Translations under genes and position numbers: made by a program
In this document: piece by piece, positions 45,027 through 53,971 of the stretch
Layout of the letters: each line of letters starts with the position of its first letter
Position numbering within the stretch: position 1 is the first letter of the stretch
The notes under the pieces: model-generated
Told to the model about the DNA's origin: nothing
What the model saw: only the letters and a program-made list of their open reading frames with translations
Database searches by the model: none
Source: Myxococcales bacterium
GTDB lineage: Bacteria > Myxococcota_A > UBA9160 > UBA4427
Assembly (NCBI GenBank): GCA_012960035.1
Contig: DUBZ01000135.1
Span: forward strand, 310,001-374,000
Length of the DNA stretch: 64,000 bases
Direction: 5' to 3'

Positions 45027-46457
45027 TCATTCGTAGCCGGGCGGGAGGTCCTGGCATTGATCGAGGTACTTGAAGAGAATGCCCATAATCATTTCGTTTG
45101 CGGCGGGATCTTCCTTTGGATAGCCGCCGTAGATGGCCGCTGACTTGGGCGTTTCATTCGTTGGATTCTTGGCATAGGTAACGGCTTCCGCGAGATCCTT
45201 TCCGAATCGTTCGACAACACCCGGCTGGGTCTGGGGCCGCGTGACGCACATATGGATGGCATTTGGGAACTGCTGCCCATTGAATCGCCATTCGCGTTCC
45301 TTCATGAAGTCGTTGACATGATAAATGTCGAATTCGTTGGAAGTGAAGGAGAAGCAGAATGTGGGATTGCCCATCATCTTGAGTTCCGGATGAAGGCGAA
45401 CGATGTCTTGCATCGCGAAGGCCGTTTCAAATATGGCCTTGGCGTATTTCAAATAACCTTCTTGACCAAGGCTGACCATCGAAGCCCACGCAGCGGCCAT
45501 CAGTCCGCCAGATCGACTGCCCGCGATTCCCGGTGAATTGTATTTGCCGCCCGGCCATTCGGGTGTGGCGAAATACTGGAAGTGGCGAAGGCTGCGAGTC
45601 CGACATAACAGGACCGAAGTACCCTTGAGGCCAAACCCGTATTTGTGCGTGTCGGCTGAGATGCTCGTGACTCCCGGAAGCCTGAAGTCGAAGACGGGGA
45701 TGTCGTAACCGAGTCGTTCTCCCCAGGGCAGGATGAATCCACCGAGACAACCATCGACATGCAGACCGATCCCATGCTCCAGCGCGAGAGCTGAGAGCCC
45801 CTCGATCGGATCGATGGTTCCGTACGGGTAGTTGCCCGCTGATCCAACGATCATTGCCGTGTTCTTATTGATGGCTGCTCGTACGGCGTCGACTTCGACC
45901 AGGGTCGTTTCCGGATTGACCTCGATGTGCACGACTTTGAGTCCGAAGAGATGCGCGCCCTTTTCGAAAGCGGGATGGGCGGTCGTCGGAAGAATCAACT
46001 CCGGTTGGGTGATTCCCTTTTCCTTTCGCGCTTGGTCGCGGTACATGAGAACCGAAGTGATGATGCTCTCGGTTCCCCCGCTAGTCACCGAACCGCAGGG
46101 GCGCTCGTTCGAGTCCTCTCCGCGTGCGGCCGACGCATGCATGAGGTCGAGGGCCATCGCCGTGATCTCACCCTCGAAGCGGGTCGCGCTCGGGCAGATG
46201 TCTCGCTGGAGTGCGTTTACGTGGGAGTAATTCGAATACACCTCATTCAAGAACGCGTAGTGGTCCGTGTCTCCGCAATACATGGTCCCGGAGCATTGTC
46301 CGGTCTGCCAAAAACTATCTTCTTCTTTCGCGACATCGTTGAGTTCTCGGAGAATTTCATCCCGGGGTCGTCCCTTTTCGGGGAAGCTGGCGATGACACC
46401 CAAGCGGTCCGCATAGGGATAGAGTCCGCCAGCTGGCTTGCGAGTTTTTTCCGTCAT
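45027..46457 (-). CDS. Sphingosine-1-phosphate lyase family PLP enzyme
   Basis: 476 residues from ATG 46457. It resembles eukaryotic S1P lyase closely in several blocks: RPCGSVTSGGTESIITSVLM, GIGLHVDGCLGGFILPWGER, GVTSISADTHKYGFGLKGTS (PLP lysine K272), then TPEWPGGKYNSPGIAGSRSG and FDIYHVNDFMKEREWRFNGQ. The family cleaves phosphorylated long-chain bases to a fatty aldehyde and phosphoethanolamine. There is no N-terminal membrane helix, unlike the eukaryotic enzyme. It leads to an IMPase-family gene and an FGGY kinase on the same strand, which suggests a shared pathway that I cannot reconstruct. No sphingolipid synthesis gene is in the window. Confidence 0.92.
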   Translation of the reverse strand: MTEKTRKPAGGLYPYADRLGVIASFPEKGRPRDEILRELNDVAKEEDSFWQTGQCSGTMYCGDTDHYAFLNEVYSNYSHVNALQRDICPSATRFEGEITAMALDLMHASAARGEDSNERPCGSVTSGGTESIITSVLMYRDQARKEKGITQPELILPTTAHPAFEKGAHLFGLKVVHIEVNPETTLVEVDAVRAAINKNTAMIVGSAGNYPYGTIDPIEGLSALALEHGIGLHVDGCLGGFILPWGERLGYDIPVFDFRLPGVTSISADTHKYGFGLKGTSVLLCRTRSLRHFQYFATPEWPGGKYNSPGIAGSRSGGLMAAAWASMVSLGQEGYLKYAKAIFETAFAMQDIVRLHPELKMMGNPTFCFSFTSNEFDIYHVNDFMKEREWRFNGQQFPNAIHMCVTRPQTQPGVVERFGKDLAEAVTYAKNPTNETPKSAAIYGGYPKEDPAANEMIMGILFKYLDQCQDLPPGYE

Positions 46458-46483
46458 GATGAGATTTCCTTAGGTTCGCGAGT

Positions 46484-47293
46484 TCAAGAATTCAACAGAT
46501 CGAGCGCCTGTTGATGAAGCGATTGGTTGGCAGCGGCGACGATGCGCCCACCGGCCATGGCCGATTCGCCTTGCCAATTGGTGACGATGCCGCCGGCGCC
46601 TTCGACAATCGCGATCAGAGGGACGATGTCATAGGGCTGAAGCTCGGCTTCGACGACCAGGTCGATCAATCCGTGGGCGAGAAGACAGTACGAATAACAA
46701 TCGCCGCCGAAACGCATCATGCGCGCGGCGGAGGCAACACGTTCGAAGCGAGCTGCGACCTCGGGACTCGGAAACATTGAGGGGTGGGTGCAATACAGGA
46801 TGGCCGATGAGACTTCCGTCGCCTCACTCGTTCGAAGGACGATTTCCTTGCCGGCTCGTCGCATCAACGCGCGACCCGGGGTCCCCATGAAAGTTTCACC
46901 CAGATAGGGTTGGTGCATCACGCCGACCAAGCAGGTCTGGTCCATTGTCAGACCGAGGAGAATTCCCCAAGCGGGCACTCCGCTAATGAAGGCGCGAGTT
47001 CCATCGATGGGGTCGATGATCCATTGGTAGGCTGAATCGGAAATGACGGCGGCCTCTTCTTCGCCGAGAATTCCATGATCCGGAAAGCGCCGAGCGAGTT
47101 CGGCTCGCATCGATGCTTCGACCTCGCGATCGGCTCGGGTCACTGGATCGAATGCCTGGCCCGAGCCTTTGCCCTCCGCCTTGTTGTCGACCTCGAGGGC
47201 GTTTCGGAAGTAGCCGAGCGCGATCGGGCCTGCCCCTTCCGCAATCGAAATTGCGGCGTCCAGATAGTGTTCGATTGTCTTTTTATCCGGCAT
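46484..47293 (-). CDS. Inositol-monophosphatase family phosphatase
   Basis: 269 residues from ATG 47293, whose first 11 bases overlap the end of the FGGY kinase gene. Metal-site motifs: FDPVTRADREVEASM, GEEEAAV, WIIDPIDGTRAFISGVPAWG, and the second site PYDIVPLIAIVEGAGG. The protein fits the HisN-type (histidinol-phosphatase-like) branch as well as the sugar/inositol type. It would release phosphate from a small alcohol phosphate. It lies between the kinase and S1P lyase genes, so the three are probably one transcription unit. Confidence 0.9.
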   Translation of the reverse strand: MPDKKTIEHYLDAAISIAEGAGPIALGYFRNALEVDNKAEGKGSGQAFDPVTRADREVEASMRAELARRFPDHGILGEEEAAVISDSAYQWIIDPIDGTRAFISGVPAWGILLGLTMDQTCLVGVMHQPYLGETFMGTPGRALMRRAGKEIVLRTSEATEVSSAILYCTHPSMFPSPEVAARFERVASAARMMRFGGDCYSYCLLAHGLIDLVVEAELQPYDIVPLIAIVEGAGGIVTNWQGESAMAGGRIVAAANQSLHQQALDLLNS

Positions 47294-48857
47294 GGAAGGA
47301 CTCTTTGCCATTGAGCGCCTCGAAGATGGGACGATTCCGTTCCCAGGCGGCTTTGAATTGTTCAAAGAGCCGATCGTACATCCCGCGGTTCTCGGGCTTC
47401 GGATGATAGGTCTGTGCAATTCGATGGTTCTTGTCGAAGTCCGCCAGCGAGGTCACGCCGAGTTCGTGAAACGCCAACAGCGCCGTCCCTCGATTATTGA
47501 CGAAACGCGGCTCGGCGAGCTGATGCACTGGCCGGTTCATGATGTCCGCCATGATCTGGGACCAGACATTCGAGACGGCACCGCCGCCCGAAAATTCGAG
47601 CTCCTCGATGTCTTCCCCTATGAACCTTTCAACCGCCGGGAGAACCCAGTATAAGCTATGGCTCACGCCTTCAAGGACGGATCGAAGCATGTCCATGCGG
47701 TCAGTTTCGAGCGACATGTTGAGGAAACCACCGCGCATGGAGGCGTTGGCATGAGGTGATTGGGAACCCGAAAGCCAGGGCAGATAGAGGAGTCCGCCAC
47801 TTCCAGCCGGCGTCGATCGCAAAGCTTTTTCGACGTTCGCGAAAGGGTCGTCAATCGAATGATCGGCGAGCGCATCCTTCGCGAAGGCAACCTTCGTGAT
47901 GAAATGCTCGAGGGGTTTTCCGCCGAGCCCCACTTCGGACATCACCATATAGCGGCCGCGGATGGGGCCGGGCATGCTGAGAATCCAATTGTCGAGATCC
48001 GTTTTCATCTCGTCGACGAAGGCCAGGACCTGGCAGGTCGTTCCAATATTGAGCGCGCCATGTCCGCGACGAAAGACACCGGTCCCCATTGCGGCGGCAT
48101 GCGTATCGTTGACACCGGTAAACACCTTGGTTGAACTTGGCAGACCGATCTCGCGAGCGATGTCTTCCTTGAGCGTCCCCTGGCATGAGCCAATCGGAAC
48201 GAGGTCCGCCAGCTTCTCGCGATCGATACCCGAAGTCGCGAGCAGTTCGCTGTGATAGTCGACCTGGTCGAGTCGTCGATTGTCAGTGAGAAGCTGCGCA
48301 AAGGCCGTACACGCATTAGTGACACAATTACCAGTCAATCGAGCCGTGACATAGTCCGAGGGTTCGACGAGCTTGGCGGCTCGATCGTAGATCTCCGGAC
48401 GTTCGTTCTTGAGAAAGAGCATGTGGGAGAGGGAATCGTTGCCGGTGGGAAGCGGCGGCATCCCGGTCCGTTCGATCCATTGTGTCGCCAGGTTGGGGTG
48501 GGCCTGGTAGAGGCTCAAGGTGTGTGGCGCGCCGCGGCCATCCATCCACGGGATCATCGGTCCGACCGGAAGTCCGGCTGCGTCGATGGGAACGATTGAA
48601 AAGTATTGACTCGTGCAGCTCATTCCGAGGATCGCGGAGGCGGGAACGTCGGCGACGCGAACGACTTCTTTGACCGCGCTCATGATCGCGGCCCAGACTT
48701 CCTCTGGATCCTGCTCGGCGGCGTCGGGGCCGAGGAAATTTGTCGTCACCCCACGGAGCGCGGAGGCAGCGATCGCGCCGTCGTCTGAAACGAGCGCCAC
48801 CTTTGGGCCGCCGGTTCCCAGGTCGATCGAGAGGATGTATTGGGAGGTCGCCATCAT
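47283..48857 (-). CDS. FGGY-family carbohydrate kinase (xylulokinase-like)
   Basis: 524 residues from ATG 48857 (ATG 48854 possible). N-terminal ATP motif YILSIDLGTGGPKVALVSDD, GPMIPWMDGRGAPHTLSLYQ for substrate recognition, and the central KVFTGVNDTHAAAMGTGVFR with the catalytic Asp. LEFSGGGAVSNVWSQIMADI in the C-terminal half is the adenosine motif. Members phosphorylate xylulose, glycerol, ribulose or similar polyols; the first motif is xylulokinase-like. It is divergent from a TetR gene, which is a candidate regulator. Confidence 0.9.
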   Translation of the reverse strand: MMATSQYILSIDLGTGGPKVALVSDDGAIAASALRGVTTNFLGPDAAEQDPEEVWAAIMSAVKEVVRVADVPASAILGMSCTSQYFSIVPIDAAGLPVGPMIPWMDGRGAPHTLSLYQAHPNLATQWIERTGMPPLPTGNDSLSHMLFLKNERPEIYDRAAKLVEPSDYVTARLTGNCVTNACTAFAQLLTDNRRLDQVDYHSELLATSGIDREKLADLVPIGSCQGTLKEDIAREIGLPSSTKVFTGVNDTHAAAMGTGVFRRGHGALNIGTTCQVLAFVDEMKTDLDNWILSMPGPIRGRYMVMSEVGLGGKPLEHFITKVAFAKDALADHSIDDPFANVEKALRSTPAGSGGLLYLPWLSGSQSPHANASMRGGFLNMSLETDRMDMLRSVLEGVSHSLYWVLPAVERFIGEDIEELEFSGGGAVSNVWSQIMADIMNRPVHQLAEPRFVNNRGTALLAFHELGVTSLADFDKNHRIAQTYHPKPENRGMYDRLFEQFKAAWERNRPIFEALNGKESFHAG

Positions 48858-48875
48858 GCTTTCGATAGAAGGTTC

Positions 48876-48904
48876 TTGAAAACGCTACATTTGTATCATA
48901 TTAA
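48876..48904 (+). promoter_or_regulatory. Predicted promoter of the TetR gene at 49012
   Basis: TTGAAA (48876-48881) and TATTAA (48899-48904) are separated by 17 bp, about 108 bp before the TetR start. The spacer holds TACATTTGTA, a 4-bp palindrome around two bases, in the intergenic region shared with the FGGY kinase gene. A bidirectional operator is possible. Confidence 0.4.
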
Positions 48905-49011
48905 GAGGGGGCGGTGCAAGCCGTTGATCGAAGGCACAGCGCAAGGCGGCGTTCATTGTCTAAATGCATGGATGGCTGAGGCCGAACGTGAGAAAAACGG
49001 AGTAGGGCGAA

Positions 49012-49632
49012 ATGAAAGCAACGGCTGCATCCGGGGATCGCGCGCGAGGACCTTATGCGCGTGGGATCGAGCGCCGCCGTCGACTCCTCGAGGCCGTTTT
49101 GCGCATCGTGACCCGGGAGGGCGTCGCGGCGGTGACCCACCGGGCAGTGGCCGCAGAATCGCAGGCCTCTCTACGCGCGACCACCTACTACTTCGCGACC
49201 AAGGATGACATGATTCGAGAGGCGTTCCGCTTCTTCTGCGAGCAGTCTCTCGAGCAGATCAACGCGACGAGCGAGCGATTCCGAGATCGACCGGTGGGCC
49301 CGGGCGATGCGGTGGCCATGATTTTCGAGAATGTCCTGAAAGAGTGGGATAATCCGAATACTTCCTGGGTGGCCGAATTCGAGCTAATTCTCGCGATTGC
49401 CCGAGAACCGGCCTTTGCCCCCGAATATCGGGACTTTCGGCAGCGCCTGGATGCCGGGCTCCAGCTCACAATGGAGCGAATCGGCTCGACTGACCCTGCC
49501 AGAGATGCTCGGATCATTCTTGCGTTCTTGCGGGGGTTCGAGCTCGAGCAGCTTTCGCGACCCGAGCGAAAGGTCTGGCAGAGGAAGATGCGAACCGACC
49601 TTTCGCATCTGGTCGAGGCGCTTCTGGGCTAG
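49012..49632 (+). CDS. TetR-family transcriptional regulator
   Basis: 206 residues from ATG 49012. The DNA-binding helices are LLEAVLRIVTREGVAAVTHR and AVAAESQASLRATTYYFATK. The remainder is a helical effector-binding domain of ordinary length. It is divergent from the FGGY kinase-IMPase-S1P lyase genes and so may repress them; the ligand is unknown. The weak ribosome site is AGGGCG. Confidence 0.92.
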   Translation: MKATAASGDRARGPYARGIERRRRLLEAVLRIVTREGVAAVTHRAVAAESQASLRATTYYFATKDDMIREAFRFFCEQSLEQINATSERFRDRPVGPGDAVAMIFENVLKEWDNPNTSWVAEFELILAIAREPAFAPEYRDFRQRLDAGLQLTMERIGSTDPARDARIILAFLRGFELEQLSRPERKVWQRKMRTDLSHLVEALLG

Positions 49633-49653
49633 CTCGGCTTTCGGTGAATGCCT

Positions 49654-49691
49654 GTTGACACTGTCTACTGGCTTGAGTAGACACTGTCTAC
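49654..49691 (+). promoter_or_regulatory. Double operator overlapping a leaderless promoter
   Basis: Two near-identical 15-bp sites occur 23 bp apart: GTTGACACTGTCTAC (49654-49668) and GTAGACACTGTCTAC (49677-49691). The second is palindromic (7-1-7). A perfect -35 TTGACA (49655-49660) lies in the first site, and TAGACA (49678-49683) lies 17 bp later in the second. The predicted start point falls at the ATG of the TetR gene at 49692. This is a strong autoregulation arrangement. Confidence 0.75.
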
Positions 49692-50339
49692 ATGGATACG
49701 GAAGTCGAAAAAGATCCCGAAACGTTGCGCGACCGATTGGTCGAGGCAGCACTCGAAATTCTTCTTCAGGAAGGCATCGAAGCACTGACCCTTCGCTCGG
49801 TTGCCCGCCGCGTCGGCGTATCGCACGGGGCACCGGCACGGCATTTTCGGGGCCTCGCGGATCTTCGAGCCGAGGTCGCAGCCGTCGGGTTTCGATTGCT
49901 CTCGGAGGCCATCGAAAAGTCGAGTGCCTTGATTCCCGCAGACGCGTCCGCCGACTGCGATCTTCCGATCGCGTCCGATGCGTTTCGCCGACTGAGTGCG
50001 GCCGGCCACGCCTACCTTGATTGTGCGCTTGCGAATCCAGGACTCTTCGCCCTGATGTTTCGCCGGGGCGATCTCGATTCCGAGAATGCTTCGCTCGCGC
50101 GAGATTCGAGTGCCGCTTATAACGGCCTTCTCGAACATGTCCGTGTCGCTCAGGCCGCCGGTTGGAAATCGACCGATGATTCGGGGCTGCTCGCCGGGGC
50201 GCTCTGGGCCTCCATCCATGGTCTGGCAACACTCTGGTTGCTAGGCGCCTATCAAGAAGTCAATCCCAGCGCGTCACTTGATGACGCCGTCGCAACGACG
50301 ATGGCGCTATCTGCGCAAGATCGAAAAGGAGAAAATTAA
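49692..50339 (+). CDS. TetR-family regulator of the carotenoid oxygenase operon
   Basis: 215 residues from ATG 49692, immediately after the second operator and without room for a ribosome-binding sequence. The HTH is LTLRSVARRVGVSHGAPARH with helices LVEAALEILLQEGIEA before it. C-terminal WHG-like domain features: GHAYLDCALANPGLFALMFR. The TAA stop overlaps the ATG of the next gene by one base (TAATG). It probably represses its own operon and responds to the oxygenase substrate or product. Confidence 0.93.
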   Translation: MDTEVEKDPETLRDRLVEAALEILLQEGIEALTLRSVARRVGVSHGAPARHFRGLADLRAEVAAVGFRLLSEAIEKSSALIPADASADCDLPIASDAFRRLSAAGHAYLDCALANPGLFALMFRRGDLDSENASLARDSSAAYNGLLEHVRVAQAAGWKSTDDSGLLAGALWASIHGLATLWLLGAYQEVNPSASLDDAVATTMALSAQDRKGEN

Positions 50340-51679
50340 TGAGTGAAAACATGTACCTGGCCGGGAATTTTGGACCGGTCGAAGAAGAAGTCACGGCCTT
50401 TGATCTCGAGGTGACAGGCGAGATTCCGAAGTCTCTCGAAGGACGCTTGCTGCGAATTGGTCCTAATCCGATTGACGCCGATCCGAAAAACCATCATTGG
50501 TTTCTCGGGAGCGGCATGGTGCATGGACTTCGGATGCGGGACGGCAAGGCGCTCTGGTATCGCAATCGCTATGTCGTCGATGACAATGTCGCCGAGGCGA
50601 AGGAGCTTCCCCCGGTCTCGGGGCCCGATCGAGCGGTGGAGATCGGTGGCGGAACCGCGAATACGAATATCATTCAGCACGCCGGCCAGACCCTCGCGAT
50701 CGTTGAGGCCGGCAATCTTCCCGTCGAACTGACGTACGAGCTCGAGACAGTCCGCCGCATTGACTTCGACGGCACGCTTCCCGGTGGACTCTCCGCCCAT
50801 CCCCATCTCGATCCCGACACCGGCGAGCTGCATGCAGCCGTCTATTCGCCGATGAAGCAAGAGATTCAATATGTTGTCGTCGGAACCGATGGTCGTGTGC
50901 GAAAGACCGTGGAAGTCCCGGTGCCCGGAAGTCCCATGGTGCACGATTGCATGATCACGAAGAACTATTTCATCCTGCTCGATCTACCCGTCGTGTTGGA
51001 CGGAGACGTGATCGAGGCGGGCCACTCCTTCCCTTATAAGTGGCATCCGGAATACGGTGCTCGGGTCGGTCTACTGCCGCGCGAGGGGATGGCGGAGGAC
51101 GTGACCTGGCATGAAGTCGACCCGTGTTATGTCTTCCACCCCATGAACGGATATGAAGATGACGATGGTCGTGTTGTCCTGGACGTGATCCGTCACTCAG
51201 AGATGTTTGCCTCGGATATGCGAGGACCGAACGACGGCACCTCGACGCTTGATCGGTGGCTCATCGATCCTACAGGCGGGCCGGTCAAGGAGTCTCGGTT
51301 GGACGATCGAAGCCAGGAGTTCCCACGCTTTGACGAACGCTTGACCGGAAAGCCCTATCGCTTTGGCTATACGGCAGGGCTTGGTGCGGGCCTATCACTC
51401 GAGGGATTGAAAAAGCACGACCTCGTGAGTGGAACGTCGCAGATCCACACGGAGGGCAAACATCGGATATTCCTCGAGCCGGTTTTCGTTCCCGAATCGT
51501 CTGATGCCGGTGAAGATGAGGGTTGGGTCATGGCCTATGTCTATGATCAGACGACGGAAAAGAGCGATGTCGTCATCCTGCACGCTCAAGATTTTGCGGC
51601 GCCGCCCATTGCCACCATTCATCTGCCCCAGCGGGTCCCCTTCGGCTTCCATGGAAATTGGATGCCCGACAACATGTAA
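50339..51679 (+). CDS. Carotenoid oxygenase (RPE65/CCD family)
   Basis: 446 residues from ATG 50339. The family opening is GRLLRIGPNPIDADPKNHHW and GSGMVHGLRMRDGKALWYRN. The four iron-binding histidines are present: H154 in LSAHPHLD, H202 in SPMVHDCMITK, H267 in YVFHPMNGYE and H438 in GFHGNWMPD. It should cleave carbon-carbon double bonds of a carotenoid, stilbene or lignin-like compound using Fe2+ and O2. The C terminus is complete. It shares an operon with the TetR regulator. No signal peptide, so cytoplasmic. Confidence 0.95.
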   Translation: MSENMYLAGNFGPVEEEVTAFDLEVTGEIPKSLEGRLLRIGPNPIDADPKNHHWFLGSGMVHGLRMRDGKALWYRNRYVVDDNVAEAKELPPVSGPDRAVEIGGGTANTNIIQHAGQTLAIVEAGNLPVELTYELETVRRIDFDGTLPGGLSAHPHLDPDTGELHAAVYSPMKQEIQYVVVGTDGRVRKTVEVPVPGSPMVHDCMITKNYFILLDLPVVLDGDVIEAGHSFPYKWHPEYGARVGLLPREGMAEDVTWHEVDPCYVFHPMNGYEDDDGRVVLDVIRHSEMFASDMRGPNDGTSTLDRWLIDPTGGPVKESRLDDRSQEFPRFDERLTGKPYRFGYTAGLGAGLSLEGLKKHDLVSGTSQIHTEGKHRIFLEPVFVPESSDAGEDEGWVMAYVYDQTTEKSDVVILHAQDFAAPPIATIHLPQRVPFGFHGNWMPDNM

Positions 51680-51773
51680 GGAAAGAGGCTGAGGGCGGAC
51701 CCATTGCCGGCGGTCTCGAGCATGCGATGCCGTGGAGCTCCCCAGGTCTCTGACTTAGCCCGGGCGGCGGATT

Positions 51774-53513
51774 TCAAGGCACGCGAATGCGCTCGACCAG
51801 GGCTCTGACTTCTGCGGAAGGGGCCGGGGTGACGGCGCTGACGCTGATGGCGACGGCAAAATTCACGAGGGCGCCAATCGTGCCGATGCCCTCGGGCGAA
51901 ATGCCGAAGAGCCAATTGGCTGCGATGTTCTCCGAAAAGGGGCCGATGAAGAGGCCCTTGAAATAGATGATGTAGCCAAGCGTGAAGCCCAGGCCGGCGA
52001 CCATTCCGGCGATGGCGCCTTCCCGATTCATTCGAAAACTGAAGATGCCTAACAGGATGACGGGAAAGAGTGAGGCCGCCGCGAGGCCAAAGGCCAGGGC
52101 GACAACCTGTGCGACGAAGCCCGGCGGGTTGTAACCGAGGTAGCCGGCGAGCAGGATCGCGGCTGCGGCGCTGATGCGACCTGCCATGAGTTCGTTTCGT
52201 TCGCTGATTCCCCGAGCAAGTACACCCTTCAAGAGATCGTGTGAAATCGCCGCCGAGATGACGAGTAGGAGTCCCGCCGCCGTCGAGAGCGCCGCGGCAA
52301 TTCCTCCGGCGGCAATCAAGGCGATCACCCAGTCGGGCAGGCCGGCGATTTCGGGGTTGGCGAGAACGATGATGTCGTTATCGACTGAGAGTTCATTGCC
52401 GTTCCACCCATGTGAGAGGGCTTCTGCTTCGAATTCGAGGTTCCGGTCGTTGTAGTACTGGATCCGGCCGTCCGCGTTCTTGTCGTCGAAACGCAGAAGG
52501 CCTGTGTCTTCCCAGGTCCGAAACCAGCTCGGTCGATCGTCGTAAACGAGGTTCCCGTCGGCGGCACCAACGGGTCCCGTTTGAATCGTTTCCGTGAGAT
52601 TCAAGCGTGCGAGCGCACCGACGGCAGGCGCGGTCGTATAGAGCAGCGCGATGAATAAGAGGGCCCATCCGGCGGAGATTCGTGCGTCGCGTACTCGGGG
52701 AACCGTAAAGAAGCGCACGATCACATGGGGAAGGCCGGCGGTTCCAATCATCAGCGCCATGGTGATCGCAAAGACGTCGAGTCGGCTCTTCGTGCCGACG
52801 GTATAGGCGGCAAACCCAAGGTCGGTGACGACCCGGTCGAGTCGTGTCAGCAGGAACTCGCTGCCATCGGCGACGGTTCCGCCGAAGGCGAGTTGTGGGA
52901 TTGCGATGTCGGTCACTTGGATCGAGATGAAGACGGCGGGAACCGTATAGGCGAAGATCAGAACACAATATTGTGCGACCTGCGTATAGGTGATGCCCTT
53001 CATTCCTCCGAGCACCGCGTAGAAGAAGACGATTCCCATTCCGATCAGGAGGCCGACCGAAATGTCGACGTTCAGGAAGCGCGAGAAGACGATGCCAACC
53101 CCCCGCATCTGCCCCGCGATATAGGTAAATGAAATGACGATCAGACAAAGAACTGCGACGACGCGCGCAGCCTTCGATTCGTATCGATCGCCGATGAATT
53201 CGGGCACCGTGAACTTCCCGAATTTCCGCAAATACGGCGCAAGCAGAAGGGCAAGCAGGACATAGCCGCCCGTCCACCCCATCAGATACACCGAGCCGTC
53301 ATAACCGAGGAACGCGATCAGCCCCGCCATCGAAATGAAGGACGCGGCGGACATCCAATCGGCCGCCGTCGCCATGCCGTTCACCACCGGATGAACGCCG
53401 CCACCGGCGACATAGAACTCGCGGGTATTCTTGGCCTGGGTGAGGAACGCGATGGCGATATAAAGGACAAACGAAGCGCCAACGACGATGTAGGTGAGTG
53501 TTTGGAGCTGCAC
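51774..53513 (-). CDS. Sodium:solute symporter (acetate permease ActP-like), large subunit
   Basis: 579 residues from ATG 53513. TM motifs: AKNTREFYVAGGGVHPVVNG, GMATAADWMSAASFISMAGL, YVGLGGMKGITYTQV-like FYAVLGGMKGITYTQVAQYC, and GGIAAALSTAAGLLLVISAA. These are the ActP/SSS cation-acetate family signatures. An insertion of about 90 residues (NLVYDDRPSWFRTWEDTGLL, ENLEFEAEALSHGWNGNEL region) is predicted to be periplasmic and is seen in relatives that pair with a DUF4212 subunit. It overlaps closely with the small gene upstream. Substrate is likely a short monocarboxylate, but unproven. Confidence 0.92.
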   Translation of the reverse strand: MQLQTLTYIVVGASFVLYIAIAFLTQAKNTREFYVAGGGVHPVVNGMATAADWMSAASFISMAGLIAFLGYDGSVYLMGWTGGYVLLALLLAPYLRKFGKFTVPEFIGDRYESKAARVVAVLCLIVISFTYIAGQMRGVGIVFSRFLNVDISVGLLIGMGIVFFYAVLGGMKGITYTQVAQYCVLIFAYTVPAVFISIQVTDIAIPQLAFGGTVADGSEFLLTRLDRVVTDLGFAAYTVGTKSRLDVFAITMALMIGTAGLPHVIVRFFTVPRVRDARISAGWALLFIALLYTTAPAVGALARLNLTETIQTGPVGAADGNLVYDDRPSWFRTWEDTGLLRFDDKNADGRIQYYNDRNLEFEAEALSHGWNGNELSVDNDIIVLANPEIAGLPDWVIALIAAGGIAAALSTAAGLLLVISAAISHDLLKGVLARGISERNELMAGRISAAAAILLAGYLGYNPPGFVAQVVALAFGLAAASLFPVILLGIFSFRMNREGAIAGMVAGLGFTLGYIIYFKGLFIGPFSENIAANWLFGISPEGIGTIGALVNFAVAISVSAVTPAPSAEVRALVERIRVP

Positions 53514-53515
53514 GA

Positions 53516-53803
53516 CTAATCGTCACTCCCCGAAACAGACTGGCCATCTCGAGTCTCTTGGTCACGCGCTGCGTGAATGTCGTCGACCACCGACATTCGC
53601 CACGCGTAGAAGAAGATCAGCGCGACGAAAACGTAGATGCTTCCCTGCTGAGCAAACCAGAAGCCGAGTTGAAAGCCGCCGATTTCGAACTGGTTGAGAA
53701 CGTCGACGAGCAGGATCCCAAAGCCGAAGGAAACCGTGAACCAGATCGCAAGACATAGTCCGACAAGACGCAGATTGTCCTGCCAATACGTTCGCTGCTT
53801 CAT
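53516..53803 (-). CDS. DUF4212 small subunit of the SSS symporter
   Basis: 95 residues from ATG 53803 with two membrane helices (VGLCLAIWFTVSFGFGILLV and GFWFAQQGSIYVFVALIFFY). This DUF4212 pattern with a YWQDN start is the small partner of ActP-like symporters. Its stop is 2 bp before the large-subunit ATG. The C-terminal tail is acidic and cytoplasmic. Confidence 0.92.
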   Translation of the reverse strand: MKQRTYWQDNLRLVGLCLAIWFTVSFGFGILLVDVLNQFEIGGFQLGFWFAQQGSIYVFVALIFFYAWRMSVVDDIHAARDQETRDGQSVSGSDD

Positions 53804-53971
53804 GCTCGCGCACTCCTTGATCGTTCGACTCGGAAGACTCTAGCCTGAATTGATCGATTCGATTCCTGTTTGTCGATCGTATTGGAATCTGAGTGAGGCG
53901 AGGGGCCGAGGAATTGGTGTAGCCTCCCTCCGCAGCCGACCCCACGCAGGCGCGCACGCGGAAGGACCATC

